Below, in pieces: positions 1 through 8,401 of a stretch of 64,000 nt of DNA. A program made the position numbers and the translations under genes. Position 1 is the first letter of the stretch, and each line of letters opens with the position of its first letter. The DNA lies in NCBI RefSeq assembly GCF_020404765.1, contig NZ_JAIVEM010000052.1, positions 59,583 through 123,582 on the forward strand, written 5' to 3'. The notes under the pieces were generated by a model, which saw only the letters and a list, made by a program, of their open reading frames with translations, made no database searches and had not been told where the DNA came from. The DNA comes from Paenibacillus sp. BJ-4. Lineage in GTDB: Bacteria; Bacillota; Bacilli; Paenibacillales; Paenibacillaceae.

Positions 1-1
1 A

Positions 2-61
2 AACGGACGTATCCCGCTGGATCAATATCTGTATGATCCGCAGGCGGAGATGGAAGAATAG
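2..61 (+). CDS. C-terminal end of a truncated upstream gene
   Basis: An open frame enters from the left edge and stops with TAG at 59-61. Only 19 residues are visible, ending in an acidic tail (QAEMEE). A strong terminator follows about 30 bases later, which supports this as a real gene end. The family cannot be recognised from so short a piece. Confidence 0.5.
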   Translation, partial: NGRIPLDQYLYDPQAEMEE

Positions 62-91
62 GCGAGGTAAAGCGAAGATTGGATTATCACC

Positions 92-137
92 AAAAGAGCC
101 GGGACAAATCGTAGTTTGATTTGTCCCGGCTCTTTTT
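92..137 (+). terminator. Rho-independent terminator
   Basis: A near-perfect stem of about 18 bp (AAGAGCCGGGACAAATC against GATTTGTCCCGGCTCTT) with a short loop is followed by a T run. It closes the gene that enters from the left edge. Confidence 0.9.
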
Positions 138-202
138 AATCTAGCATGTCATGCGGCGATAGGGATGCCCGTTCATATATAGCCTAAAATTCGCCTGTCG
201 GC

Positions 203-391
203 TTATCCAATCAGGTGCTGCTGATTCCGCTGGGCAAGATGAAAAGAAATACTGTTCATCAGCGGTATATCGTTATTTTTCCGTGCTTCCCGGATCAATT
301 GCATCTTTTGCTGTTCCGATTCACGTAAAAAACGGGTCATCCACAAATCAGACGGTTCGTTAGTAGTTGTCATGCGAGATTCTTTTATCAT
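203..391 (-). CDS. Small hypothetical protein, 62 residues
   Basis: A 62-residue, charged, probably helical protein (many Arg, Glu, Gln and Lys; no signal peptide or membrane segment). The ATG at 391 is preceded by a strong AGGAGGG ribosome site 7-8 bases upstream, which is the main reason to accept it. No domain is recognised. The size and composition would suit a small sporulation or regulatory protein, but that is a guess. It is divergent from the efflux operon and shares the 392-709 intergenic region with it. Confidence 0.6.
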   Translation of the reverse strand: MIKESRMTTTNEPSDLWMTRFLRESEQQKMQLIREARKNNDIPLMNSISFHLAQRNQQHLIG

Positions 392-486
392 CTATTAACC
401 CTCCTAGTGAGCGGCTGTTATTCTTTCTCTAGTATATGTCCCAAACCTTAATAGATGCTGTTGTTTTCCTTAAAATTAGCTGAAAA

Positions 487-506
487 TCAGGTAAAGTTCA
501 GGTAAA
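487..506. promoter_or_regulatory. Direct repeat TCAGGTAAA, candidate response-regulator site
   Basis: Two copies of TCAGGTAAA start at 487 and 498, exactly 11 bases apart, in the intergenic region 392-709. An 11-base period of direct repeats is the usual layout of OmpR/PhoB-family binding sites. They lie about 200 bases upstream of the efflux operon start and may control it, or the small divergent gene. Nothing else clear is seen in this intergenic region. Confidence 0.4.
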
Positions 507-709
507 AACAGACTAAATCTGATATTTTCAGTGCACGATGGGGCTTAGGTACGATTGGAGTGAAAGCAAAGGTTACAAAAATGTATTGTTTTTACACCTT
601 GTACCTACATAAACCGGAAAGTACAATAGATTGCGATAGAGAGTGGAAATTTCTGTCGAATTGAATTGAAATGATGCGAATAACGCACGGAAAGGGGAGA
701 AATTCATCT

Positions 710-1873
710 ATGAAGCAAAAAGCGGCTGCCACGCTGCTTGTATTGTCCTTATCAGCAGGTCTGGCCTCGACTGTCCAAGCCGACAGTGCGCCCGGAAATA
801 CATCAGCAAGTACGTCAGGTGCTTCATCTTCTGAGGTTACATCAAAGACAGCATCCACAACGGGACAGGCTTTGCCTACATTAACACTTAAGCAGGCAGC
901 AGAATGGGCACAGACCAACAGCTACAACACGCGTACCACCGAGCGTGATATAGAGCGTCGCAGAATCGAGTTTAAGAATGCGGAAAAGAGTCTGGGAAAT
1001 TCATTCGTCGATTTTATAGACGGTGAATTTGTTGATGATGACGTTTCCTGGAGAAATTATAATTCGTCGACGTTATCTTATCTAGCCAGTAAAAAGCAGG
1101 CCCAGTACGCCAAAGATCAGATTTATTTTAACGTGATGAAAAGCTACCAGAGCGTGTTTGTAGCAGAGAATCAAGTGAAAAATGATCTGGAAGCGCTTGA
1201 AATTGCAAAAGCGGAGGAACAGATTGCACTCGCCAAGTTTGCCCGCGGGAAGCTGTCTGAGTATGCGAAAAACGAGAGCGTGCAGGCTAGAAGTCAGGCA
1301 CAGCAGACCATAGAGCAGAGCAAGATAGCGCTGCAAAAATCACGGGATGCACTGAATTTTCTCATGGGTCAGCCTAACGGAACAGTCTATGAGTTAGTGG
1401 ATCGGCCTGTGTATAAGGAACCGAAGAAACTGGATATAGAAATACATATACAACAGCTGATGGATATGAATCCGAATTTATGGAAGCTGGAAGACAACAT
1501 CAAGACTTCGGAACTCAATGTAAGATATTTTGACTTTAACAGCGGCGCCAGTGCTTATGATCTGGCCAAGTTGGATATCGATACAGCTAAAGACGAGCTG
1601 GACAAGGGACAAAAGGATTTTGCCGAATCGCTCCGCAATCTTTATGCCACGGTCAAGGAAAACCAAAAAAAATACGTACAACTGGAAGAAAGTCTGCGTA
1701 CGGCCAAAGAGGGACTGGAGTTGTCACGCAAAAAGTGGGCCAGAGGCTTAATTATTGAGCTGGAGCTGAAAAATAGCCAGTTGAAGGTGGACCAAATTGA
1801 ACGGCAAATGGAAGAACTGGCGATTGAGTTGAATCAGAATGAGTACACGTTGAACAAGCCATGGAGCACATAG
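710..1873 (+). CDS. TolC-like secreted coiled-coil protein of an efflux operon
   Basis: 387 residues from the ATG at 710, which has AAGGGGAG 8-10 bases upstream; an in-frame ATG at 671 lacks such a site. The N-terminus is a signal peptide (hydrophobic LLVLSLSAGLA, probable cleavage after VQA), then a Ser/Thr-rich linker to about residue 55, then long alternating helices typical of the outer membrane efflux protein (TolC) superfamily. A monoderm has no outer membrane, so the protein probably acts in the wall zone as a scaffold or partner of the HlyD-like protein encoded 13 bases downstream. First gene of a four-gene operon with adaptor, ATPase and permease. The exact role is unknown. Confidence 0.75.
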   Translation: MKQKAAATLLVLSLSAGLASTVQADSAPGNTSASTSGASSSEVTSKTASTTGQALPTLTLKQAAEWAQTNSYNTRTTERDIERRRIEFKNAEKSLGNSFVDFIDGEFVDDDVSWRNYNSSTLSYLASKKQAQYAKDQIYFNVMKSYQSVFVAENQVKNDLEALEIAKAEEQIALAKFARGKLSEYAKNESVQARSQAQQTIEQSKIALQKSRDALNFLMGQPNGTVYELVDRPVYKEPKKLDIEIHIQQLMDMNPNLWKLEDNIKTSELNVRYFDFNSGASAYDLAKLDIDTAKDELDKGQKDFAESLRNLYATVKENQKKYVQLEESLRTAKEGLELSRKKWARGLIIELELKNSQLKVDQIERQMEELAIELNQNEYTLNKPWST

Positions 1874-1886
1874 GGAGGAAACGGCG

Positions 1887-3344
1887 TTGGCAGAAACGGT
1901 TTTAAACGATGCTTTAATCAAGTTACGGAGAAAACGGAGAAAGAAATGGATCTGGACTGCAATTGTTCTGTTGGTTGTAGGCGGGGGCGGAACGGCAGTA
2001 TATATGAATCTGCCCAAGGAGCAGGCCGCACCAATGGTTCAGGACGAGACTCTTAAAGTGGAGCGCGGGGATGTGAGCGAGAAGCTGGATACGTCCGGCA
2101 CAGTGCAAGCGTCCAAGGAAGTAAAGCTGAACTTCACGAGCGCAGGTGAAAATAAGCTGGCAGCGGTACATGTGAAAGCCGGGGACAAGGTAAAAAAAGG
2201 ACAGGTGTTAGCGCTTCTGGACAGTTCTGAAATTAAAATGAAAATCCAGAGTGCGTCTGATAATTTGGAAATATCCAAATCCAAGCTGGCAGAATTGGAG
2301 AAGGGGCCAAAGGCGGAGGATATTGAAATACAGGAGACAAACGTACTTCGGGCCAAAATGGCTGTCGATACAGCCAAGGAATCATTTGAGCTGGAAGAAG
2401 CTGAAAGTCAGAAGAAGGCTTCCCAAAAGCAGTTACAGCAGGCACAGAAGGCATATGATGATCAAAAGTTTTTACATGATGCCGGGGCAGTGTCCAACAG
2501 CGAATTGGAGCAGGCAGAGCAAGCGCTCGATAAAGCACAGACGGACTATGATGGTCTGGATTTACAATTCCGCAAAATCATGTCACAAAAGCGTCGCGCC
2601 ATCTCAGAGGCTGAAATTGGCTACCGTTCGGCTAAGGCTGAGCTTCGCAAGACTCAGGTTCCGGCTGATGCTTCCAATATTCAAGCCTCGCGGATAGAGG
2701 TTCGAAGACTGGCGACTGAGCTGGAGCAGAAAAAAAATGAACTTAACAAGCTTCAGGTCACGGCACCGTGGGACGGAGTGATCTTGAAGGTGAACGGGGA
2801 TGTCGGAACCAGTCCGACGGCTCCATTTATTGTCATGAATAACTCGGATTCCAACGATCTTAAGGTGGTTGTGAAGGTTAGTCAAACCGACATTGTCAAG
2901 GTGAAAAAAGGTCTTTCGGCGGTGTTATCCACCAATGCATATCCGGGTGAATCTTTTCCGGGGAAAGTACAATTCGTTTCACCGGAGGCATCTACAGATG
3001 AAGGGATGACGACGTATCTGATGGAGCTGTCCGTTCATGACCCGAAAGGGAAGCTTAAAACAGGTATGATTATGAATGTGGCCGTTATTTTGGGAGTGCA
3101 CAAAAATGTACTGTTCGTACCTGCGACTGCGCTGAGATCCGAAGGTGGACAGGATGGCGTCTATCTTGCTGCGAATCCTGCAAATCCGGGGGCGCGCATG
3201 TTCAAGCCCGTAGAGCTTGGATTTTACACGCCAGACCGGGTTGAACTGAAATCGGGTGTAAAGGAGGGCGACACGATTGTCATACCAGCTCCTGAAGCAC
3301 CGCCAGACCCTTCCAACATGGGTGGCATGCAGGGAGGATTTTAA
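1887..3344 (+). CDS. HlyD/MacA-type periplasmic-adaptor-like protein (YknX-like)
   Basis: 485 residues from a TTG start at 1887, 6 bases after GGGAGGAA. A basic N-terminus and one membrane anchor (about residues 20-40) lead into a split biotinyl-lipoyl domain around a long coiled-coil hairpin (about residues 110-270, rich in Lys/Glu/Ala/Gln), then the beta-barrel and membrane-proximal domains; the tail is Gly/Met/Pro-rich. This is the layout of RND/ABC adaptors such as MacA and Bacillus YknX. It should couple the ATPase and permease encoded next to extracellular substrate. The ATPase gene starts 6 bases after its stop. Confidence 0.85.
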   Translation: MAETVLNDALIKLRRKRRKKWIWTAIVLLVVGGGGTAVYMNLPKEQAAPMVQDETLKVERGDVSEKLDTSGTVQASKEVKLNFTSAGENKLAAVHVKAGDKVKKGQVLALLDSSEIKMKIQSASDNLEISKSKLAELEKGPKAEDIEIQETNVLRAKMAVDTAKESFELEEAESQKKASQKQLQQAQKAYDDQKFLHDAGAVSNSELEQAEQALDKAQTDYDGLDLQFRKIMSQKRRAISEAEIGYRSAKAELRKTQVPADASNIQASRIEVRRLATELEQKKNELNKLQVTAPWDGVILKVNGDVGTSPTAPFIVMNNSDSNDLKVVVKVSQTDIVKVKKGLSAVLSTNAYPGESFPGKVQFVSPEASTDEGMTTYLMELSVHDPKGKLKTGMIMNVAVILGVHKNVLFVPATALRSEGGQDGVYLAANPANPGARMFKPVELGFYTPDRVELKSGVKEGDTIVIPAPEAPPDPSNMGGMQGGF

Positions 3345-3350
3345 TAGGTC

Positions 3351-4070
3351 ATGAGATACGTCATTCAAATTGAAAATCTGAAAAAGGTGTATCAGGTCGG
3401 GGATCAGGAAATTCATGCCCTGCGTGATGTGAAACTCGACATTGCTGACGGTGATTTTGTTGCCATCATGGGACCGTCTGGATCAGGAAAATCAACGATG
3501 ATGAATGTCATCGGCTGTCTGGATTTGCCTACAGCGGGACAATTTTATTTGGATGGTTATTCGATATTGGATGCCCGTGAGGATGAACTGGCTATTATAC
3601 GTAATCAGAAAATCGGATTTGTATTTCAGAAATTTCATTTACTCCCGCGAGCAACGGCTTTGGAGAACGTGGAGCTGCCTATGATCTATGCGGGTGTTCC
3701 TGCCAAGGAGCGTCGTTTGCAGGCGATGGAGGCCCTCACTAGCGTAGGTCTAGGCGATCGGATGAACAACAGGCCCAACGAATTGTCAGGCGGTCAGCAG
3801 CAACGGGTATCCATTGCGCGCGCGCTTGTGAACAATCCGGTTATTCTTTTGGCGGATGAGCCGACAGGCGCATTGGACTCCAAAACAAGCGTTGAAATTA
3901 TGGGAATTTTTCAGCGTTTGAACGATCAGGGGAAAACGGTTGTACTGGTTACACATGATCAGGAGGTTGCGGAATACGCCAAGCGTCTGATTCATTTTCG
4001 TGATGGGCGGATTGAAGAGGATCAGCCTGTTGGGAAACGAACAATGGCGGTGGAGGAAGTGAAAGCATGA
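3351..4070 (+). CDS. ABC transporter ATP-binding protein (MacB/LolD/YknY type)
   Basis: 239 residues. Walker A GPSGSGKS near residue 40, Q-loop FVFQKFHLLPRAT, signature LSGGQQQR, Walker B VILLADEPTGALD and H-loop VTHD are all intact, so ATPase activity is expected. The TGALDSKTS after Walker B is usual for the MacB/LolD subfamily that drives mechanotransmission exporters. The ATG overlaps no upstream gene, and its stop overlaps the permease start (ATGA at 4067-4070), implying translational coupling. Confidence 0.92.
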   Translation: MRYVIQIENLKKVYQVGDQEIHALRDVKLDIADGDFVAIMGPSGSGKSTMMNVIGCLDLPTAGQFYLDGYSILDAREDELAIIRNQKIGFVFQKFHLLPRATALENVELPMIYAGVPAKERRLQAMEALTSVGLGDRMNNRPNELSGGQQQRVSIARALVNNPVILLADEPTGALDSKTSVEIMGIFQRLNDQGKTVVLVTHDQEVAEYAKRLIHFRDGRIEEDQPVGKRTMAVEEVKA

Positions 4071-5278
4071 AATTTCGGGAAATTATCCGGGTATCACTTA
4101 ATAGCTTGAGAACCAATATGCTGCGTTCCTTGCTGACCATGTTGGGAATTATTATTGGAGTAGCTGCCGTAATTACGATTGTAGCTATCGGAAAAGGCTC
4201 TACCGCAACGATTACATCACAGATTAACAGTATGGGGAATAACTTGCTTATGATTTATCCTTATGCTCCGTATGATGGCTCCAGCTCTATGTCCTTTACT
4301 CAGACCAAAGGAATTTCACTTGAGGATATCGAAGCACTGGAACAGCAAAAATCGGTAGCGGATGTTGCTCCAAGTGCCATGACCAATGCGGATATTACGT
4401 GGAGTCGCAATAAGGTGAGCGGGCAAATTGAGGCAACTTCCCTGGCTTTTATCCATGTGAGAAAGCTGTCACTTGCTCAAGGCAGGTCGTTTACCCATTA
4501 TGAAGTGGATAAACGGTTGAATGTTGTGGTGCTGGGGAGCGACGCGGCCCGAAATATTTTTGGACCGGATACATCCAAGGCAGTCGGTGAGACGATCATG
4601 ATCAAGCAGCTCCCTTTTAAGGTAGTCGGGGTTCTAACAAATTCCAACTCTAATATGAGTAATAGTTCACAGCAGGTGTATATACCGATTACGACGGGGA
4701 TGGAGCGGCTGGGGAATATGAGCATTCAGCAGGTCAACGCTTCTGCGACAACAGAGGACAAGATTGACCAGGCACGTAATGAAATCAGGCAGACGTTGCG
4801 TATACGGCATGAGCTGAAGCCTTCCGAGGGGGATGATTTTCAGATTACGACCCAAACGGACATTCTTGAAACGGTTTCAGGTGTGGACAAGGTTATGAAT
4901 ATGCTGTTGATCGGTGTGGCTGCGATTGCGCTCGGCGTCGGCGGTGTCGGCATTATGAATATTATGCTGGTGTCTGTTACGGAACGGACGAGGGAAATTG
5001 GGATTCGCAAGGCGATTGGTGCGCAGCGCAGTGATATCATGCTGCAGTTTCTGGCTGAGGCCGTTTTTCTCAGTCTAATGGGTGGATTGGTTGGCGTTAT
5101 GGCGGGTCTTGGGGGCGCAAAGCTGCTCGAAAAATTCGTCCAAATGCCGATTGTGTATTCGATGGAGCCGGTGCTGTACTCTTTTCTGTGCTGTATGGGG
5201 GTCGGTGTGTTGTTCGGAGTCTATCCGGCGCGGAAGGCGTCCAAGCTGCGTCCAATTGATGCTTTAAGATACGAATAG
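4067..5278 (+). CDS. MacB-type ABC transporter permease (YknZ-like)
   Basis: 403 residues. The topology is one N-terminal membrane helix (about residues 20-42, with LLTMLGIIIGVAAVI), a large extracytoplasmic domain (about 50-240), and three C-terminal helices containing the FtsX/MacB hallmark TERTREIGIRKAIGA. This matches type VII ABC exporters, which move small molecules or peptides from the outer membrane face rather than across the bilayer. With the preceding genes it forms a TolC-like/MacA/MacB set; export of an antimicrobial peptide or toxic metabolite is the likely job, but the substrate is not visible. Confidence 0.9.
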   Translation: MKFREIIRVSLNSLRTNMLRSLLTMLGIIIGVAAVITIVAIGKGSTATITSQINSMGNNLLMIYPYAPYDGSSSMSFTQTKGISLEDIEALEQQKSVADVAPSAMTNADITWSRNKVSGQIEATSLAFIHVRKLSLAQGRSFTHYEVDKRLNVVVLGSDAARNIFGPDTSKAVGETIMIKQLPFKVVGVLTNSNSNMSNSSQQVYIPITTGMERLGNMSIQQVNASATTEDKIDQARNEIRQTLRIRHELKPSEGDDFQITTQTDILETVSGVDKVMNMLLIGVAAIALGVGGVGIMNIMLVSVTERTREIGIRKAIGAQRSDIMLQFLAEAVFLSLMGGLVGVMAGLGGAKLLEKFVQMPIVYSMEPVLYSFLCCMGVGVLFGVYPARKASKLRPIDALRYE

Positions 5279-5280
5279 GG

Positions 5281-5333
5281 GAGCGGATACTCCACCTTAC
5301 TCGAAAGAGTATGGTGAAAGTATCCGCTTTTAT
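5281..5333 (+). terminator. Terminator of the efflux operon
   Basis: AGCGGATACT pairs with AGTATCCGCT across a loop that itself contains a weaker stem (ACCTTACTC/GAGTATGGT), followed by TTTTAT. It lies 3 bases past the permease stop. Confidence 0.8.
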
Positions 5334-5488
5334 GTGTGGAATAAGTGCTTTAAACGATAAAAAAGCAGGAATAACCGCCTTAATTTTATATATGTGATGT
5401 TTTATATGCTTTTATAGGTTGATTTATAAATATATATGACGTATTATATTTAATATCAGATGACAAGAAAAAAGGAGGGGCGTTCATC

Positions 5489-6130
5489 ATCGACCTTACG
5501 GCAAGACAAGTGGAAATTTTAACGATCGTACAAAAGCATGCTCCGATTACCGGTGATCAGATTGCGGAAATGCTTAATCTCAGCAAGGCGACCATTCGGA
5601 CCGACCTATCCAAGCTGGGCATTCTGAATTACATAGATGCAAAGCCCAAGGTTGGCTATTTTGTCGGAAAGCGGGGTACGCCGAACCGGGAGGAAAAATT
5701 CCGGCTTATGCAAATGAAGGTTGGCGATCTTCACGGGGTTCCGGTTATCGTACGAGAAACAACAACGATTCAGGAAGCCGTAGTGGCACTTTTTTTGGAA
5801 AATGTGAGCAATTTGATCGTCACCGATGAAGATGGGGATTTGGCGGGTGTAGCTTCCCGTAAGGATTTGCTCAAGGTTACGTTAGGCAATCCGAATGCGG
5901 CGACCATTCCTGTCAGTCTCGTAATGACCCGTCAGGCGAATGTTGTCACCGTTTCCCCAGAGGACACCGTTCTGGAGGCAGCACGCAAAATTATTGCCCG
6001 TCAAATCGACAGCTTGCCTGTCGTCGTCCCTTCCGACTCCGACAAACCAGGAGAACACTGGAAAGTCGTGGGACGCATTACGAAAACGAATATTATTAAA
6101 ATGTTGCTCGATATGGTAGCAGAAGATTAA
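5489..6130 (+). CDS. ccpN: CcpN-type HTH and CBS-domain repressor, probable ATC start
   Basis: An N-terminal winged HTH (ITGDQIAEMLNLSKATIRTD) is followed by two CBS domains (about residues 80-140 and 145-210, with VTVSPEDTVLEAA). This is the CcpN/YqzB family, the repressor of gluconeogenic genes under glycolytic conditions in Bacillus. The next gene is the PPDK regulatory protein, the same pairing as in B. subtilis. The first in-frame ATG/GTG/TTG is GTG at 5510, but it would delete the conserved IDLTARQ beginning. AAAGGAGGGG (5471-5480) lies 8-10 bases before ATC 5489, so a non-canonical ATC start, giving 213 residues, is preferred here. The alternative ATC at 5486 cannot be excluded. Confidence 0.85.
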   Translation: MDLTARQVEILTIVQKHAPITGDQIAEMLNLSKATIRTDLSKLGILNYIDAKPKVGYFVGKRGTPNREEKFRLMQMKVGDLHGVPVIVRETTTIQEAVVALFLENVSNLIVTDEDGDLAGVASRKDLLKVTLGNPNAATIPVSLVMTRQANVVTVSPEDTVLEAARKIIARQIDSLPVVVPSDSDKPGEHWKVVGRITKTNIIKMLLDMVAED

Positions 6131-6143
6131 TGGGAGGAATCGA

Positions 6144-6947
6144 ATGGTTCAGGCGAGCAGTCATTTTATAGCGATCTGTTCAGACTCGATTGGTGAGACG
6201 GCGGAAGCTGTCGTACAGGCGACCATGCGCCAATTTGAGCTACCGGACACAGAGATCAAAAGATTTATGAATGTAAGGGATGAAGATGAGCTGAGCCGGG
6301 TGATGGAGGAGGTCGCCGAGCGGAGAGGTTTTGTTGCTTATACGCTGGTTCAGCCAGAATTGAGAGAGGCGATGAAAGAGGAGGCTGTCCGGCTGAATGT
6401 GCGGGCTGTGGATATTATGGGGCCGATGATGCAGGCATTTGCAGACACGTTCCATAATGATCCGAAGGAAAAACCCGGTCTGCTGCATCGGATGGACGAT
6501 AATTATTTTCGCCGTGTGGAAGCCATGGATTTTGCAGTTCAATATGATGATGGCAAAGATGTGAGCGCCATTCTTAAAGCGGATATTGTATTGCTTGGGG
6601 TATCCCGTATTTCCAAAACCCCATTATCGATGTTTCTGGCACACAAAGGTTATAAGACAGTCAACATTCCGATTGTACCGGAGCTGACGCCACCCGCACA
6701 GTTGAAGGATGTACAGCACGGCCGGGTGTTCGGGTTGACGATCCAGCCGGAGCTGCTGCTAAAAATACGTAGTGAGCGACTAAAGGTTATGGGGCTTCCT
6801 AACAATGTGCAGTATGCTACATCGGCGCGGGTGGAGGATGAGATTGCTTATGCGCAGTCTTTGTTCAAGGAACTGAGTTGTCCGGTTATTGATGTCACGG
6901 ATAAAGCAATTGAAGAGACAGCAGGTCTGATTATCAGAATGTTGTAG
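6144..6947 (+). CDS. Pyruvate, phosphate dikinase regulatory protein (DUF299, YqfL)
   Basis: 267 residues from ATG 6144 with GGGAGGAATCGA before it, 13 bases after ccpN. Members phosphorylate and dephosphorylate PPDK or PEP synthase on a threonine, using ADP and phosphate. Visible family marks are the N-terminal ICSDSIGETAEAV, the P-loop-like LLGVSRISKTPLSMFLAHKG around residue 150, and NIPIVPEL. The family's usual length is about 270. It is cotranscribed with ccpN, which fits joint control of the PEP-pyruvate node; in Bacillus YqfL modulates CcpN activity. Confidence 0.92.
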   Translation: MVQASSHFIAICSDSIGETAEAVVQATMRQFELPDTEIKRFMNVRDEDELSRVMEEVAERRGFVAYTLVQPELREAMKEEAVRLNVRAVDIMGPMMQAFADTFHNDPKEKPGLLHRMDDNYFRRVEAMDFAVQYDDGKDVSAILKADIVLLGVSRISKTPLSMFLAHKGYKTVNIPIVPELTPPAQLKDVQHGRVFGLTIQPELLLKIRSERLKVMGLPNNVQYATSARVEDEIAYAQSLFKELSCPVIDVTDKAIEETAGLIIRML

Positions 6948-6979
6948 TAGCGTAGTAACTCTTATAGAGAAAATATGAA

Positions 6980-7100
6980 CCGCAGGATACCGGAGTGTAA
7001 TAGATAAATAGCAGTAAAAACTGCTCTAAAGAAAAGATCGGCCGTAGGATATAGGAGATTATATAAAAATAGATAAATGGCAACGAAGCTGCTCTAAAAA
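6980..7100 (+). repeat. Imperfect tandem duplication upstream of glpX
   Basis: Two diverged copies of about 55 bases: CCGCAGGATACCGGAG...AGATAAATAGC...GCTCTAAA (6980-7030) and CCGTAGGATATAGGAG...AGATAAATGGC...GCTCTAAA (7042-7097). The second ends just before the glpX ribosome site region. It may be a duplicated regulatory segment or leader; no known riboswitch was recognised. Confidence 0.4.
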
Positions 7101-7151
7101 TAATGATTTACCATGGGATAACAATGATATAGAAGAGGTGGAGGGATAGGT

Positions 7152-8129
7152 ATGGAGAGTCAATTGGCATTGGAATTCGTTCGCGTAACAGAGGCGGCAG
7201 CGTTGCAATCGGCGCAATGGACAGGACGTGGAGATAAGAATAGCGCTGATGAGGCGGCTACGGTAGCCATACGCACCCATTTTAATGCGGTATCCATGGA
7301 CGGTACCGTCGTCATTGGCGAAGGAGAAATGGATGAGGCTCCCATGCTGTACATCGGGGAAAGAGTAGGCAATCGCAGAGGACCGGCTATAGATATCGCT
7401 GTCGACCCGCTGGAGGGAACCGAAACAGTGGCAAATGGTTTGAACAACGCTCTCTCGGTCATTGCTGCTGCACCTCGTGGAAGTTTGCTCCATGCTCCAG
7501 ATATGTACATGCAAAAAATGGCTGTTGGCCCGGACTTGGCTGGAAAGCTGTCACTGGACGATCCGATCCCGACTACATTGTCAAAAGCCGCACGGATACT
7601 GGGCAAATCTTTACCCGATCTTACGGTATCCATTCTGGATCGTACACGTCACGCTGGAATCATCAAGCTACTGCGGGAAAGCGGCGTTCGAATCAAGCTG
7701 CTTGGTCACGGAGATGTGATGGGGGCGATTGAAACTTGCCTGGATAGCGGTGTAGATTTGCATATCGGCTCCGGCGGCGCTCCCGAGGGTGTATTGGCGG
7801 CGGCAGCACTGAAATGCATGGGCGGAGAAATACAGGGCCGTCTGCTGCCTCATGGTGAAGAAGAAATTGAGCGTTGCAAACGTATGGGGATTACGGATCC
7901 AGGAGCATTGCTATCCATGGCTGATATGGTTGGACGTCAAGGTGTGATGTTTGTGGCTACTGGCGTGACACCTGGCGAGTGGTTGCAGGGGGTTCGTTCT
8001 CTCCCTGGTCACAGGGCGGAAACTCACTCGGTTGTGATGCACTCGGAAACAAAAACGATTCGCTTCGTGCGTAGTATTCACCACACAACAGACGCTTCCG
8101 GTACGCTCGCTGCGGCAGCATCATCTTAA
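7152..8129 (+). CDS. glpX: Class II fructose-1,6-bisphosphatase
   Basis: 325 residues from ATG 7152 with GAGGTGGAGGG upstream. GlpX hydrolyses fructose-1,6-bisphosphate to fructose-6-phosphate in gluconeogenesis, needing divalent metal. Signature stretches are WTGRGDKNSADEAA, VIGEGEMDEAPMLYIGE, AVDPLEGT (metal-binding Asp/Glu) and SGGAPEGVLAAAALK. The length is standard. Its position right after ccpN and the PPDK regulator groups gluconeogenic control functions, though the 200-base gap suggests its own promoter. Confidence 0.95.
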   Translation: MESQLALEFVRVTEAAALQSAQWTGRGDKNSADEAATVAIRTHFNAVSMDGTVVIGEGEMDEAPMLYIGERVGNRRGPAIDIAVDPLEGTETVANGLNNALSVIAAAPRGSLLHAPDMYMQKMAVGPDLAGKLSLDDPIPTTLSKAARILGKSLPDLTVSILDRTRHAGIIKLLRESGVRIKLLGHGDVMGAIETCLDSGVDLHIGSGGAPEGVLAAAALKCMGGEIQGRLLPHGEEEIERCKRMGITDPGALLSMADMVGRQGVMFVATGVTPGEWLQGVRSLPGHRAETHSVVMHSETKTIRFVRSIHHTTDASGTLAAAASS

Positions 8130-8171
8130 ATCTTCACAGCTATATGCAAGACCAAGTCATCATAAGCTTAA

Positions 8172-8214
8172 AAACAGCAAGTCTCTTACCACATGGAGAC
8201 TTGCTGTTTGGCGT
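8172..8214 (+). terminator. Terminator after glpX
   Basis: A perfect 14-bp stem AAACAGCAAGTCTC / GAGACTTGCTGTTT with a 10-base loop. The T run is short (TTTG), but the stem is strong. Confidence 0.75.
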
Positions 8215-8348
8215 TTCCGGTTTGTGTACCGATTGTAGAAAGGCTATAACCAAAGATATAAATTTCCTGAAAATCGATCCTTTTGAATGAAGATAAAAAC
8301 GTTTCAAAGTTTGAAAAGAAAATTCATAGCTTTAGAAGAGAGAAATTC

Positions 8349-8401
8349 AATTTGAGCTGAAATTTTTAGACGGAGAGTCAAAAAAAATTTCAGCTCAAAT
8401 T
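8349..8401. repeat. Strong AT-rich hairpin in the 8.2-8.9 kb gap
   Basis: AATTTGAGCTGAAATTTTT (8349-8367) is the reverse complement of the segment at about 8383-8401, leaving a loop of about 15 bases. It is not followed by a T run. The rest of 8215-8936 is AT-rich and without a convincing reading frame; it probably holds the promoter region of the old biosynthetic locus that starts at 8937. Confidence 0.5.

Noticed and set aside
592..918. 108-residue minus-strand frame
   Set aside because: It opposes the start of the TolC-like gene, has no ribosome site, and overlaps its signal peptide region.
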